A stretch of 64,000 nt of DNA from Cinnamomum chago (lineage: Eukaryota; Streptophyta; Magnoliopsida; Laurales; Lauraceae), in the NCBI GenBank assembly GCA_038049695.1, contig CP142451.1:31170001-31234000 (forward strand), written 5' to 3'. This document shows positions 22,945 to 34,002 of this stretch, one piece after another (the first letter of the stretch is position 1; every line of letters starts with the position of its first letter). The notes under the pieces were generated by a model. It worked only from the letters and a program-made list of their open reading frames with translations. It did no database searches and was not told where the DNA came from. The position numbers were made by a program, and so were the translations under genes.

Positions 22945-23892
22945 AACCCAGATACACACCTCAGAGAGTCTTCTCGATCAACATGAACTCATGTAGTAAA
23001 ATAGAGAGAGGCAAAGAAAGTAAAGAAACACTATTTCTTCACTTTTGGAAATCCACATTAGGTTGTTGGTTCGTCCTTTGGAAATTCTGGCCCCACGTGA
23101 TTTGGTGTTGAAATCTGCCACTTATTTCTTCCTTCTCCATTGGTAAATTCCCAATATAACAGTCCTCATCTAGTCTAATATATAGGAGTTGACATTAAAG
23201 TCAATCCCTTCATTCCCTCCTTAATGCAAGAGTCTTCTCAATAAAGGACACTTAATATCACTTTAATAGGGAAATAAATCAACCTAAAGTTGTGTGGTCT
23301 TCTTGGGTGATTTGTACGTTAAACCCATTTGGAAACCGGGTCCTATATGCAGCCATTAAATATTGGTATCTTAATCCTTCATAACTTTCCACCTAAATGG
23401 CCCATCATATGGTTCTTTTGGGTGCATCAATTCAACCCAAGGTGTGATTCAAATCCCTTTTTTTAATGTAAGCATCTTCACTACAGATTTGAGATTTATT
23501 TTAGACCCATCATGACCATCCAATATACAATTTGACCCATTCCTTTTGTTTGGGCCTTCATAAAGGTAAATTGAGACCTCATTTGATCGATTAACTTGAT
23601 CTCAATGTTTTAGGGGCTGATTTACCACATGATCCACTAAATCCAACCAATCCGCTCCAGCATCATGTATGTATTGAGATTTATTCTTCCTCTCCCAATT
23701 GACGATGCCATAATCCCCCCCATGTTAAAATCATACAGTGGATTGGGCTTAACCTTTCATGAATGCAAAAGAAAAAAGAAAAAAAAGGTCATAGGTGACG
23801 GCCTACATATTACTTTCATTGGAGTAATATTCATAGTTGGATAAAAGTAAAAGACTCGATTAACTATCATGTTGTGATTTGTTGCAATTGAA
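22945..23892. other. Host intron, nothing recognised
   Basis: AT-rich. No coding frame with family motifs and no repeat boundary seen. Confidence 0.4.
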
Positions 23893-23907
23893 CTACTGTG
23901 TTGAATC

Positions 23908-24741
23908 ACATGGAGGTTGGGGGTGGGTTCTCGTAGGGGTCGTATCATGTGGAGGACTTCATTCTTGGCTACTATTTGGGTAATTTGGAAAGAAAGGTAC
24001 AATCGATGTTTTAAAGGTAAAACGGTAGTCAAGGATCTTCTCAGGGACAAGGTTAAATACCTTACTTCTTCTTGGGCCTCTCCTCTACCTTCCTTCCAAG
24101 GGCTCTTTATCGATGTAATATTGAGAAATTGGAAAGAAGTGTCTTTCTCTTCACCGGCGTCTTTTTATAGTGTTCAAAGATGGATACCCCCTCTCCCACC
24201 GGGCTTCAAGTTAAACTTCGATGGTAGTGCCATTGATAATCTTGGTTTGGCTAGGTTGGGTGGAATCATCCATAACTATATGGGCTCCTTATTCTTCTTT
24301 CTCAGGGCCTGTTGGGGTATGCTCGACCAATGAGGCAGAATTATTGGCAATTAGAACTGGCCTTAGAGAAGCTCACCATCTGAGATTCCCAAACCTTATC
24401 GTGGTAGGGCCGTAGGGGACTCATTTTGTGCAATCCAATGGGCCAAAGCTTATTCTAAAGCCCGTTGGGAGTTGGCAAGTGTGGTGAATGAGATCTTGGA
24501 TCTTGCTAGGAGCCTCTAAGTTACTTTTTCCCACATTCATCGTAGTGCTAATTCAGAAGCCGATTGTCTTGCTAAGGAGGGCGCCTCTCTTCCTATTCTA
24601 ATTATTAGTCTCTGTCGTCTTGGGCTGTTTTGTTTTTTTGGGGCTTGGCTTCATGCCTTTTTTGTTACAGTATACCTCTCCTATATTGTATAGTTTTATT
24701 TAATATATATAGTGAATTTTTCAAAAAAAAAAAAAGAAAAA
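23908..24741 (+). mobile_element. 5'-truncated L1 LINE with RNase H
   Basis: The + strand frame reads the end of an L1 ORF2 (VIWKERYNRCFKGKTVVKDL, then RNWKEVSF). An RNase H domain follows (FKLNFDGSAIDNLGLARLGG, TNEAELLAIRTGLREAHHLR, CAIQWAKAYSKARWELASVV, NSEADCLAKEGASLP) with frameshifts and a stop. A 3' UTR stem-loop and an A-rich tail lie at 24722-24740. The flanks CTACTGTGTTGAATC (23893-23907) and CTACTTTGTTGAATC (24742-24756) match at 14 of 15 bases and are the target duplication. The catalytic-type Asp of FDGSA and the Asp of EADCLA are kept. Confidence 0.87.
24668..24690 (+). other. L1 3'-UTR stem-loop
   Basis: CAGTATA and TATATTG halves around a pyrimidine-rich loop, about 32 nt before the A tail. 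Same 21-nt layout as the other L1 copies here. Confidence 0.65.
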
Positions 24742-24865
24742 CCTACTTTGTTGAATCTATTGGTGATTATCAATCTGTTCAAAGTGACAAATTGTTCACG
24801 TGCAATAGTGGTTGGGGTTTTGGGGGGGCTTTTTATCGAGTTTTTATGACAGTTTGCATGTGAAC

Positions 24866-25515
24866 TAGTATTGTAAACGATTGTTCTGAAAATTGTAATC
24901 ATATCGCAAATTGTTCATATCCCTGAATCGTATGAAATTGTGAATCGTATTGCGAAACGTATGATTTTTTTAATATTTCTAACGAAAATGAAAAATAATT
25001 AAGAAAAAGAAAAAAGAAAAAGTAGTTATTCATAATCCATCCATTTCCCCATCCATAACTAAATAAATACAATGACAAATGAGTCTATCATATAATCATA
25101 TGAACAACATCATGACATATATTAATATATGATAAATGATGTGTACATAGTTAAATAAGTTTAAGATATCAATATTTATTTATTTATTCTTTATTACCTT
25201 TAAATCAAAATATAAAAGTAAAAACAAAATCCAAACCATTGATCTTAAGTAGAAGGATATCTCTACTTGTAGTAGAGAGAACCTTTAAAAAAAATACTAA
25301 AAGAAAGAAAGAAAGAAAAAGGTAAAAGATATTTATATTAACCTCTTGGTTGTAGCTATTGTCGCTCGGCCGAATAGCTAAAATCATAAGATTTGATGAA
25401 ACGAGTATTGAATTGTAAGATTCACATCTGAATCATAAGATTCATTTGTAAATGGGATTCATTGTAAGATACAAATCGTTTTTCTTAAGATTTGATATGA
25501 AGTGTAGGATTCTGA
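24866..25515. mobile_element. MITE-like AT-rich repeat, left arm of an inverted pair
   Basis: Starts with TATCGCAAATTGTTCATAT-type sequence and ends with TTGTAAATGGGATTCATTG-type sequence. Read in reverse complement, most of it aligns with 28575-29372 (for example the CATATATTAATATATG and GAAACGAGTAT blocks). No coding capacity; superfamily not determined. Confidence 0.7.
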
Positions 25516-26708
25516 TAACAATGCTGAAAATTGCCATTTAAATCATTTCCCCTGTTTTCATCAACAAATTTAGTTTTCTTTTCACTCTCGTCATGATATA
25601 TGCCCGTACTATATATTTTTTTATGACAGAAGCAAGTTCTTCAGGAATGGTCGTTGTCATTGTAGCCTTATCCCATCTTTCTGGGTTTGGCACCTAATTG
25701 GCCATGCTTATTTCATAACTTCTCTCTTCAAATCCCAACAGATAGTTTGGTCATTGCTCATGATTTGGTGTTGAATAGTGGTTGTCCTCACAAAACATTT
25801 CGGTCAATGTTCTTCTCTCATGGTTCTAAAAATCGGCCTAGTCTGAGTTGACTCGGACTCGATGGGTGCTGATTCGATTCCTCCGGAGTAAAAACCTTGG
25901 CAGATTCCTATGATTTTGGGCCCCTAAATGCACTTAATTCCTATTTTTCTTTTAGAAAAAGGTTGCAGGCTAGGAGGCTCTTATGACTTATGAGCATTTT
26001 ACACTCTGATTCTAGAGTATCAAAACCATTTTTTTCTTTAAAGATTCAAGCGTTTAAAGCTTAATGGTACTACCTGAATGAATTACAAATGGGTACCGAT
26101 AACAATTTCAATTCATTATTATTAAATGAAACACAACAAACCTTAGAATTTCAAGTTTATAGAAGTGTTTATATATATTTATTTTTTATTTTACATTTTT
26201 TTGCTATTTTTCTATTTTCAAATGTCTTTTGTCCCTGTGTGGATCGGTATAAGCCAACTGAATTGAATTGAGGAGGGCCAGGTTGTTCCAAATTCATTTG
26301 TTTATGAAGCTGCAGTTTCCAATGAGAAAAATGTGCACTAAAGCCAGTCTGCAAATAGATGTAAGGTCAATATGTGACAGTCACTCACAGTTAATTGAGA
26401 AGTTTACTGAAGACCTTCAATCTAATGCTGTTTTAATTGTCCAATTTTACAATACAATTTGTCTTATATCTAAGATGAGACGTTCTATGACATGTTTTCT
26501 AACGTCCAATATTGCTTATCCTTGTAGGAGCTAAAGAAATTTTCTTTTATGTACTTACATAAAGTGCATGCATGTTTTTGGGAAGTGGCTTTATTTATGT
26601 TTTTGAAAGTGGGAAGCAATAATCTTTTAGAAGTTCCTAATTTGTTTGGCATGTCAATAACATATGGCCTCTGTAACCTACCATTCTGTTTTTTTTTCAA
26701 TATAATAG
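25516..26708. other. Host intron before the 26709 exon
   Basis: AT-rich. No genes or repeat borders recognised. Confidence 0.45.
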
Positions 26709-27007
26709 GAAGTTGCAGCTGCATTTGTTTGTTTCAAGTCCCGCTATGGTGCTGCTGTTGCTCTCCACATCCAACAATCAGAGAATCCCACACAGTGGGT
26801 CACAGAGGAAGCTCCTGAGCCCCATGATGTTTACTGGCCTTTCTTTTCTACAACGTTTATGGCTGCATGGATTTCCAAGTTCGTTGTTATTGTAGCGACT
26901 ATAATTCTTACACTCCTCTTCCTCATTCCAGTTGTTTGTGTGCAAGGGCTTGCAAATCTGACAACACTAGAGAGTTTTTTGCCTTTCTTAAAAAAAATAC
27001 TGACTAT
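26709..27007 (+). CDS. OSCA/CSC1-like channel exon, end of loop and first helix of the pore core
   Basis: This 299-nt exon encodes 99 codons plus two bases. It begins after an AATAG acceptor and ends before GTAAGTAC. It starts [19 protein letters not shown], continues with the family motif [14 protein letters not shown], and ends in a hydrophobic helix ([19 protein letters not shown]) followed by VQGLANL. In the family, the PEP..V.W motif closes the cytosolic domain and the helix begins the Rsn1_7TM core. The split codon (AT plus T of the next exon) restores isoleucine. The exon lies between two divergent inverted copies of a 0.65-0.8 kb MITE-like repeat (24866-25515 and 28575-29372). Confidence 0.88.
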
Positions 27008-27442
27008 GTAAGTACTAATTTTAAATTTCAGACTACTATTTTTGAGAATGTAGATTAATCCCTGTTTTAACCATTTTACTTTTCCTCTTACATAAGATTA
27101 GAACTGCCCATATTAGCAAAAAAATAGAGAAAGCAAAACTATTTTTTTGCTGTTTTTAGCACAAGACTTTTGTGGGCTCATCTAGTTGCAAAAACCACTT
27201 GCCCTAAAATGCAAGTAATATTCCTCTGTCTGCCTAGTTGCATTCCCAGCTATCTGGGCTCACCTATGGTGGAAGTGAGCCAAAGACCCGTCACTTGAGA
27301 CATGCATCGGAGCAAAGACGGCTCGCTCATCTTTACCGAACTTGATCCAACCTTAGACCTATTGATTCTAAACTAAAATAGCTCAGTGTTTGAGATACCC
27401 AATAATTATTTTCGGGCATTTCAACGATGCTAAAAAGAAAAT
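27008..27442. other. Host intron, nothing recognised
   Basis: Non-coding sequence between the 26709 exon and a hAT-like MITE. Confidence 0.45.
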
Positions 27443-27450
27443 GCTGTGGC

Positions 27451-27590
27451 CTATGATGCATAGATACAGCATGGATACGGCAAGGACATGCCTTAGACAC
27501 GGCAGGGACAGATTTTACACTTAAAAAGTGAAGTATCAGATACGATACGACACGATGCATTGCCCATTTTGAAGTATCCGTGCATCATAG
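27451..27590. mobile_element. 140-bp hAT-like MITE with 8-bp target duplication
   Basis: TIRs CTATGATGCATAGATAC and GTATCCGTGCATCATAG. Target duplication GCTGTGGC at 27443-27450 and 27591-27598. The interior has GGATACGG and GACACGG motifs and an ATTTTACACTTAAAAAGTG core. It is the same family as 2056-2187, in opposite orientation. Confidence 0.85.
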
Positions 27591-27598
27591 GCTGTGGC

Positions 27599-28574
27599 CC
27601 TTCTTCCCCTTTGTTTGTTCATGCATTGTGAGCATGTGTTTTTGGTTCAAATTGACTCTCTGAATTGATACTACAGACTTTGTTTGATAAATCCCAGGAT
27701 TTGTCACTGGTGAGGGGATTTGCACCAAACTTGTATTGATGTACATTACATAGATGAAACAATTCAAAGAGAACAAGGGATTTGGAGTTACTGTGTTGGG
27801 TTAATGTTCCTAACCATCAGAGTTGGGATCAAAATTAAGGTTTTATTTCTTTGAGAAATTATGGGATACTTTTCATTTTTCTTCTCATGCGAAATATTAG
27901 GTGCAAATAACCAACCTACTACTGAATGCAAAACCTACTATCGAACATATTTAGTTAAAAAGTAAAGTAACAGCCGTTATCTGCCTGTTTGTTTCAAAAT
28001 AGAGTAATGGAGTCTCATAGTAGTAATGAGCTTATTTGACTAACTACTGGAGTCTGAGAACAAGTATTGTACATGAGAGACTATCAAATAAAGGTAATAC
28101 ACTAAAGACTATAGTAAATTGAGGACCATATGAAGTGGCTTCACACCACCTTTCCCTCCCTTCTTCACACCCCATTTCCCTCCCTTCTTCACACCCCTTT
28201 TCCCTCCCTTCTCTGATGGGAAATAAACCCTAATTCCCCCAATTCTTTCAAGATCTACCAACGAAGAAGGCATTGGGTTGCAGATCGAGCTACTCGGATG
28301 ATGCGTATCCCGACTTTGATCGCCAAGTTTTGTGAATCCACTGTTGGATTACATCCCGATGACATTCGACAGTTGGATCTCATTGGATATAGCTTTTGAT
28401 TGATAAATGGCCCCATGTGTCTAATCATCTTGAACCTGGAAGTGCCGCATCCACATGGGAGGAAATAAAAGAGTTATTTGAAGTCAAGAGGGGCCCTAGC
28501 GAATTTCAAAGGAAATGACAAGAGAAGGGGCCCATGGACCCCCCGGCCCCTTCTCGTCATTTCCTTTATCTATG
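27599..28574. other. Host intron with short tandem repeat and hairpin
   Basis: At 28141-28215 the phrase CACCCC.TTTCCCTCCCTTCTT is repeated about three times. At about 28506-28567 two arms AAAGGAAATGAC..GAGAAGGGGCC face each other across a short CATGGACCCCC loop, forming a strong hairpin. No gene recognised. Confidence 0.5.
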
Positions 28575-29372
28575 AAATGAATCCCATTTTCTTTATTATT
28601 TTCTATGCGATGAATCCCAAATCCATGGCATTGAGATTCATTGTATCTATGCAATGAATCCCATTTACAAATGAATTTTAGGATTCATACGATTTGATAC
28701 TCGTTTCATCGAATCTTACAATTCAAGCGATTTGGTTAAGTGAGACTAGCTATAACCAATAAGTTAATATTAATATTAATAATCTTTTTTCTTTTTTCTT
28801 TCTTTTAGTGTTTTTATTTTTAAAACATTATTCAGTAGTTAACTAAACCTCCTAAGAATTTTTTTGCGGCTTTGATAAGGTTTTAAAGAGGAATAAAGAA
28901 CATGCATTTAACTAAAGCATTTGACTGTACATATGGTGTTTGTCGATATCTTCTTCTTTTTTTAATCTATTTTGGTTTTTGTCTTCATGAACACTTTCTT
29001 AACTTAAATAGATATCTTACTATGTAAGATTGATGGTTTGGATTTATTTATATTTTTAAGATAAAAAAAAATACATATTGATACTTTAAACTTATTTAAT
29101 TATTTACGCATAATTTATTTCATATATATATATATATTAATATATGTCATGATGTTCGTGATACGATTGTATGACAGACTCACTTATTATTATATTTATA
29201 TTGTGATAAATGGGAAAATGGATGGTTATGAATAATTACGTTGTTTTCTTTTAATTTTTAATTTTTTTCATTTTTATGAGAAATAAAAATCAACGATTCG
29301 CAATTCGATTAGATTCGATTCATGCATATGAACGATTTGCGATACAGTTCCGATTTTGAAAACTATGACTAC
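28575..29372. mobile_element. MITE-like AT-rich repeat, right arm of an inverted pair
   Basis: Reverse-complement relative of 24866-25515 with about 100-150 bp of extra AT-rich sequence. Ends GATTTGCGATACAGTTCCGA, the inverse of a typical start of this repeat type. A further truncated relative (ATAGTTTTGAAAATCAAAATC, then GAATCGTAAATCGAATCGTG) begins at about 32118. Confidence 0.7.
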
Positions 29373-29643
29373 TAGGACTTAATTAAAGGAAAAATGTAAA
29401 ACTTATGGCAAGTGAATTTCTTTTGCTTTTGCATGAATTTTGTTGTACTTGTCAACTTTGGAGCATTGAGACGTGGAGTACTATTCTCCAGAGCTTACAA
29501 GAAGAAAAGAAATTGGTTTGTGTCTCCACAAGAGGGTAAAGCAAATAGTTTTTTTTTTTTTATTGGATGTGGAAAGATTATAGTTCCTTTCACTGTATCG
29601 ATTGTAATGAGCTTTATTAGCTAATGCATTAATAATTACAGTT
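29373..29643. other. Host intron leading to the tandem triplication
   Basis: AT-rich, nothing recognised. Confidence 0.4.
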
Positions 29644-30072
29644 ATGGAAGTTAAATATTTAAACCTCCATGTATTGTCCTTTTTTGCTCTAGTATAAACA
29701 AAATGCTTTGTGAGAAATATTAACTTTTTTAATCATCTGTATGCAGTGCCTTTGTAAGTCAAGTAATTACTGGATATCTTCCGATAATGGAAGTTAAATA
29801 TTTTAACCTCCATTTATTGTCCTTTTTTGCTCTAGTATAAATAAAATGCTTTGTGAGAAATATTAACTTTTTTAATCATCTGTATGCAGTGCCTTTGTAA
29901 GTCAAGTAATTACTGGATATCTTCCGATAATGGAAGTTAAATATTTAAACCTCCATGTATTGTCCCTTTTTGCTCTAGTATAAACAAAATTCTTTGTGAG
30001 AAATATTAACTTTTTTAATCATCTGTATGCAGTGCCTTTGTAAGTCAAGTAATTACTGGATATCTTCCGAGT
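29644..30072 (+). repeat. 143-bp tandem triplication over a host intron/exon border
   Basis: Three consecutive near-identical units (29644-29786, 29787-29929, 29930-30072) each start ATGGAAGTTAAATATTT and end CTGGATATCTTCCGA. Each holds about 103 nt of intron end, an AG acceptor (exon-like starts at 29747, 29890 and 30033) and the first 40 nt of the channel exon. Few differences are visible between units, suggesting a recent duplication. Only the third unit runs into the full exon. Use of either upstream acceptor without a second splice reads into a TAA in the following unit. Confidence 0.93.
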
Positions 30073-30309
30073 CTCATTCTTCAGATGTTTTTATTGATTG
30101 TGCCTCCAATCATGAAGTTCTTATCCTCCATTCAAGGATATGTCTCTCACAGTCAGATTGAAAGAAGTGCTTGCAGTAAAGTACTTTGGTTTACCATATG
30201 GAATATTTTCTTTGCAAATGTTCTATCTGGATCAGTTTACAACCAACTGAATGTATTGCTTGATCCAAAGAACATTCCTATGAGGTTGGCTGTTGCTGTT
30301 CCAGCACAG
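30033..30309 (+). CDS. OSCA/CSC1-like channel exon, pore-core helices
   Basis: This 277-nt exon has one base completing the split codon and then 92 codons. It uses acceptor GTATGCAG and donor GTAAAAAC. It reads [20 protein letters not shown], then [20 protein letters not shown] and [20 protein letters not shown], ending [13 protein letters not shown]. These match the pore-lining helices and the linker of OSCA channels. The first 40 nt of this exon, with about 103 nt of preceding intron, are present three times in tandem (29644-30072). Only the last copy continues into the rest of the exon, so 30033 is the functional acceptor. The codons for V-S early in the exon spell GTAAGT, a perfect donor consensus seven bases after the acceptor. 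Confidence 0.87.
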
Positions 30310-30469
30310 GTAAAAACTTCTTTCTTTCTTTCTTTATTTTTTTGGTCAGTCTAAATATTTAAAGTGTTTTTTTCTTTCCGAATATACAGACTTCTATTGG
30401 AAGATGGACTTTCTTGTCACTAATGTGACTTCCAATCTGTATAATGTCATAAATTCTGTAAACCAACTG

Positions 30470-31310
30470 CACTGAGAAGATGATTGTATCCATGAGAAGA
30501 TTGGCTGAATTATGGCAGGTTGAGAGGTCTTAGGGATTTGGGTGCGGTGCATATCACTGAATGTCGTCTGCATACAGTGTACACCAGTCGACTGCTACTA
30601 GCATATAAACCCTAATATAGTTAATGAAATCCCTAATTCCTGATAATGATCATTAACTAACAACTCATAGTAACTAATTCAAAGGAAACTAACAAGCAAT
30701 TGGAAAGAAATCACAGAAAACTAAAGAGTTTCCAAAACAGGGTAGTTCCACAACTCTTTCATGAAAATCTCCATGGGGCCCACATGGCCCACCTGTTGGG
30801 CAAGTGGGTGCTACCCCTGAGCGTACACCCATGGGCAACCATGAGGGTGTTGGGCTCGGTTGGATTTGGGCCCAATATGAACCAGTACAAGCAGCCCAAA
30901 AAAATACCTGACGTCCAGCCACTTCTTCATTTGTTCTGAGTTGAAAGTTGAAACTCAGAATTTGCAAAACACCTTGCCTTATTTAGAAATATTATAACAG
31001 TCTCTGAATGAGTAAAAGATTAGTATTTGTGGACTGTTTTGGGCTCCTTAATCTAGGTGGAACATCTACACATGGGTTTAGAGTTCTGATCCCATCTGTT
31101 CGATCAAATGCCTCCATGAATACCAAAGCATTCTCGACCACTTGATCATGATGATGATGATAATCATCCTCCCCCACCTGAAAAGAACTCATCCTCGAGT
31201 TGTCAACTTCGCTCTGGTAGAAAGGTGAAAGATCTGCCGCTTTGAAGGCATTGTAGATATTGAGTTCACTTGGAAGCTCTACCCAGGTGTTGTCTTTATG
31301 GATGAAAACT
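30470..31310 (-). mobile_element. Ty3/Gypsy fragment: integrase C-terminal end and downstream sequence
   Basis: On the minus strand the fossil reads a short chromovirus-like C-terminal phrase (LPSELNIYNAFKAADLSPFY, then SRMSSFQVGEDD) at about 31270-31150. Untranslated-looking sequence follows to the left. It is a small broken remnant; the left limit is uncertain. Confidence 0.5.
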
Positions 31311-32690
31311 GCAGTATCGGTTGCAGTATCAGCCGACCTCAAAAACCGATGTTGTCTCGGTATCGGTCATGGTTCACAGTTGTTGTGGCGTGACTTTTTT
31401 GTAACCCAAAAAAATTTGAAAAAATATCCCAAAAAATCCAGAATAAAGTAAAATGCTAGAAAAATTATATTTTTTTTTCCATCAGTAATAGCTATAAATC
31501 AAAATGTCAGTCCCACTAGGTCGTAACATTATTTTTTGCTGTCTTATCGGAAACTATTAAATATTTTAAGTTTTAGTGTTTGATCGATCTTTGGGCTAAT
31601 TCTTACGATTTATAAATCTATTAAAGTAGTTCATATTTAAAGTTAGACCACTTAAAATCACCATCACCCTCATATCAACTTTATGAAACATAACAAATAA
31701 GACTTTTGTCCTTTTTTAAATTGAGTACTAAGATTTTTTTTTTTTTTTAATATTTCATTCTCCATCTTTTACAAGTGACCAATCTTACAAGGTTTTTATT
31801 TGAGTAAAATTTTTGGAGGGACCACTTGGGTGGTACATTTATTTGTAGTGGTTTAGAATTTTCTATAATTGGGTCATATTAACTTGTTCAATTAAAAAAG
31901 GTCCTAATAAACTCCAAAATGGGGACCGCCTATTGAAAATCGGAGCTACTCAAAATGAACATCTTCTAGGTATATAGGATGTCCCCAAATTTTGCTCCAA
32001 CAGGAGTTGGTCCCACTATAGGGAAAGAGAATATTTGATTTAGCTATTTTTTAAGCGATCAATTTAATACTTCATCTAGATATTTTTTTAAGCGATCAAT
32101 TTTTTAGTGCACTCAACCATAGTTTTGAAAATCAAAATCGTATTAGGCGCCAAATCGAATTGAATCGTAAATCGAATCGTGAATTGTAGGAATCATCCTC
32201 TTTTTTCTCTCAAATCTAGGTCTTTAGGACCTTTTTTACAGTAGTCTCCTACTACCTACTTTACTTTGATACCAAGTTGGGAAAACAATATTCATTATAA
32301 TCCATGGGTTTCTTGTAGTAGTCCCAAAAAAAAAAAAAAAGAACTGATAATTAATAGAGGTAGAGTTTCTGGGCGGAAACAGTGCAACACACTTGCCTTG
32401 TGTTTGGCAACCATGGTCTATATATAAATTTTACTTTATTTTGAAAAATTACATAAGAAATACAGTATTTTCTAAATTATGTAGTAGTTCTTGAGGTTTA
32501 ATGATTTACAGATAAAGCTTTTTCTTAACTCATAACAGTTGTAAATTGGCCTGGGCGGGTTTTGAATGCTGGGCATTCAAAACCTAAATTCACATCAAAC
32601 TCAACCAATCCTCCCCTAGTTGGGGTGGGTCACCCATTTTACCTGACCCATTGCCTTCAACAATCCAATGCCCATGACCTTTAGATACAT
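31311..32690. other. Host intron with repeat remnants
   Basis: 31311-31400 has several TATCGGT motifs (possible eroded TIR repeat). 32118-32200 resembles the start of the inverted MITE pair. Otherwise AT-rich with no gene. Confidence 0.4.
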
Positions 32691-32699
32691 GTACTTACA

Positions 32700-33082
32700 G
32701 AGCATGTAGAAGTTACAACACAATGCATGGAAAGGCTTGAACCAATTGTTTGTGATGATGGTAAACCTATGATTCTTCCCTTGTGCATGCCAGTATGATG
32801 AAAGGCAGTACTTTCCTGAGGAGTGGTGGAGAGAACTTGAAGTTAAATTGGAGATTCTTGAATATCATAATAGCAAGAAAAGGGTAGGATTGGTTGAATA
32901 TGGAAGATAGTTTATTATGAAGAGTTGTCTGCCATAGAAAGTGAATGCATCAAACTCAAGGGAAGAGCAGCTAGATGGTGGAGGAAGGCTGATGATGATA
33001 CAATGAAAGTGAAAATAGAGAACCATCTTGGTCAGTCGTACATCTTTCAGCACAAACTGAGTATGAGGTATGTAACTCAGTG
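32700..33082 (+). pseudogene. Unidentified coding-like island
   Basis: Three + strand frames look protein-like. One reads EHVEVTTQCMERLEPIVCDD and ends at a stop near 32797. One reads YDERQYFPEEWWRELEVKLE from 32794. One reads YEELSAIESECIKLKGRAAR, then WWRKADDDTMKVKIENHLG, from 32916. Each is in a different frame. The composition, rich in Trp, Glu and Lys, is unlike the surrounding intron, so it may be a decayed captured gene or processed copy. The minus strand also has a 118-codon open frame overlapping its right part. I cannot name a family. Confidence 0.3.
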
Positions 33083-33339
33083 AAACACCACAATTGTTGG
33101 GCTCATCGAGGATAACTTTACCTTTTTCTCCAGGCCAATTTTGAGAATGATTCACTACATTCTTTAGGCTATTAATAATTATATCAGGATATGCTTTGTG
33201 TCCCATTCTATTAAGTGTCAAATAAATTAGTTTTTGAAGTTTAATGTTATTAACTTATATAGACCATTTATTACTACGTTTTGCTTGTATTATTAAGATA
33301 ATCCTCTCTTTTTTTTTTTCCCTTTTTTTTTGGATATAG

Positions 33340-33615
33340 GCCTCCTTCTTCATTTCCTATGTTGTGACATCTGGATGGACTAGTCTGACATCAGAACTTG
33401 CTCGTGTGATTGCTCTCATTACTGATTTTATTGGAAGGCATTGTTCAAATAAAGTAAATGATGAGTTTCATGGTCCATATATTCCGTACAACAGTGATAT
33501 TCCAAAAACTTTGTTCTTCGGACTTCTTGGTATTACATACTTTTTGTTAGCTCCCCTAATTCTACCTTTCCTCTTGGGTTACTACTGTCTTGGATACATT
33601 GTCTATCGTAACCAG
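33340..33615 (+). CDS. OSCA/CSC1-like channel exon, membrane segments of the Rsn1_7TM core
   Basis: This exon encodes 92 residues in phase 0, between a T-rich acceptor ending ATATAG and donor GTGAGCAG. The peptide starts ASFFISYVVTSGWTSLTSEL, a strongly conserved OSCA motif. It has a variable hydrophilic stretch (NKVNDEFHGPYIPYNSDIPK) and then hydrophobic helices around LFFGLLGITYFLLAPLILPF and YYCLGYIVYRNQ. There are no internal stops. The next intron is 26.2 kb and holds two L1 LINEs and a nest of LTR fossils, so splicing to the next exon must skip that whole block. Confidence 0.88.
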
Positions 33616-34002
33616 GTGAGCAGAGTCTCCATCATGTTTAGGTTGCATCTTATAACACTATGTTCATTTTATCACATTGAAGCTAAGTTTTGGGGTAATA
33701 GAATTTCCATTTTTGCCTCAGTTTCATAGTTTACAATTTAATTTTTGACGTTTAGAGTTTTTCTTTAATATTGTTAGGTCAATAGTGGTATTATCTTGTT
33801 TTCAATTTTCATTGTGGACAAGATAGTAAATTAAACATATTTTAACACCTGAACTTACTATGACATCATTGCTAATGTGAATGTTTATAAACTCATCAAT
33901 TATATGAGTTGCATTCTGTTTAGTTGACATTGACAAAATGGTTTTATTAAAAACCCTCTTTCACATATCTTTGCAATCATTTTATTGAGCCAGTTATAGA
34001 AA
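33616..34002. other. Start of the 26-kb host intron
   Basis: AT-rich intron; nothing recognised before the solo LTR. Confidence 0.45.

Noticed and set aside
29747-29786. The first or second exon-like copy as a true duplicated exon
   Set aside because: Only the first 40 nt of the exon are present and no proper downstream border exists, so these are duplicated fragments, not exons.
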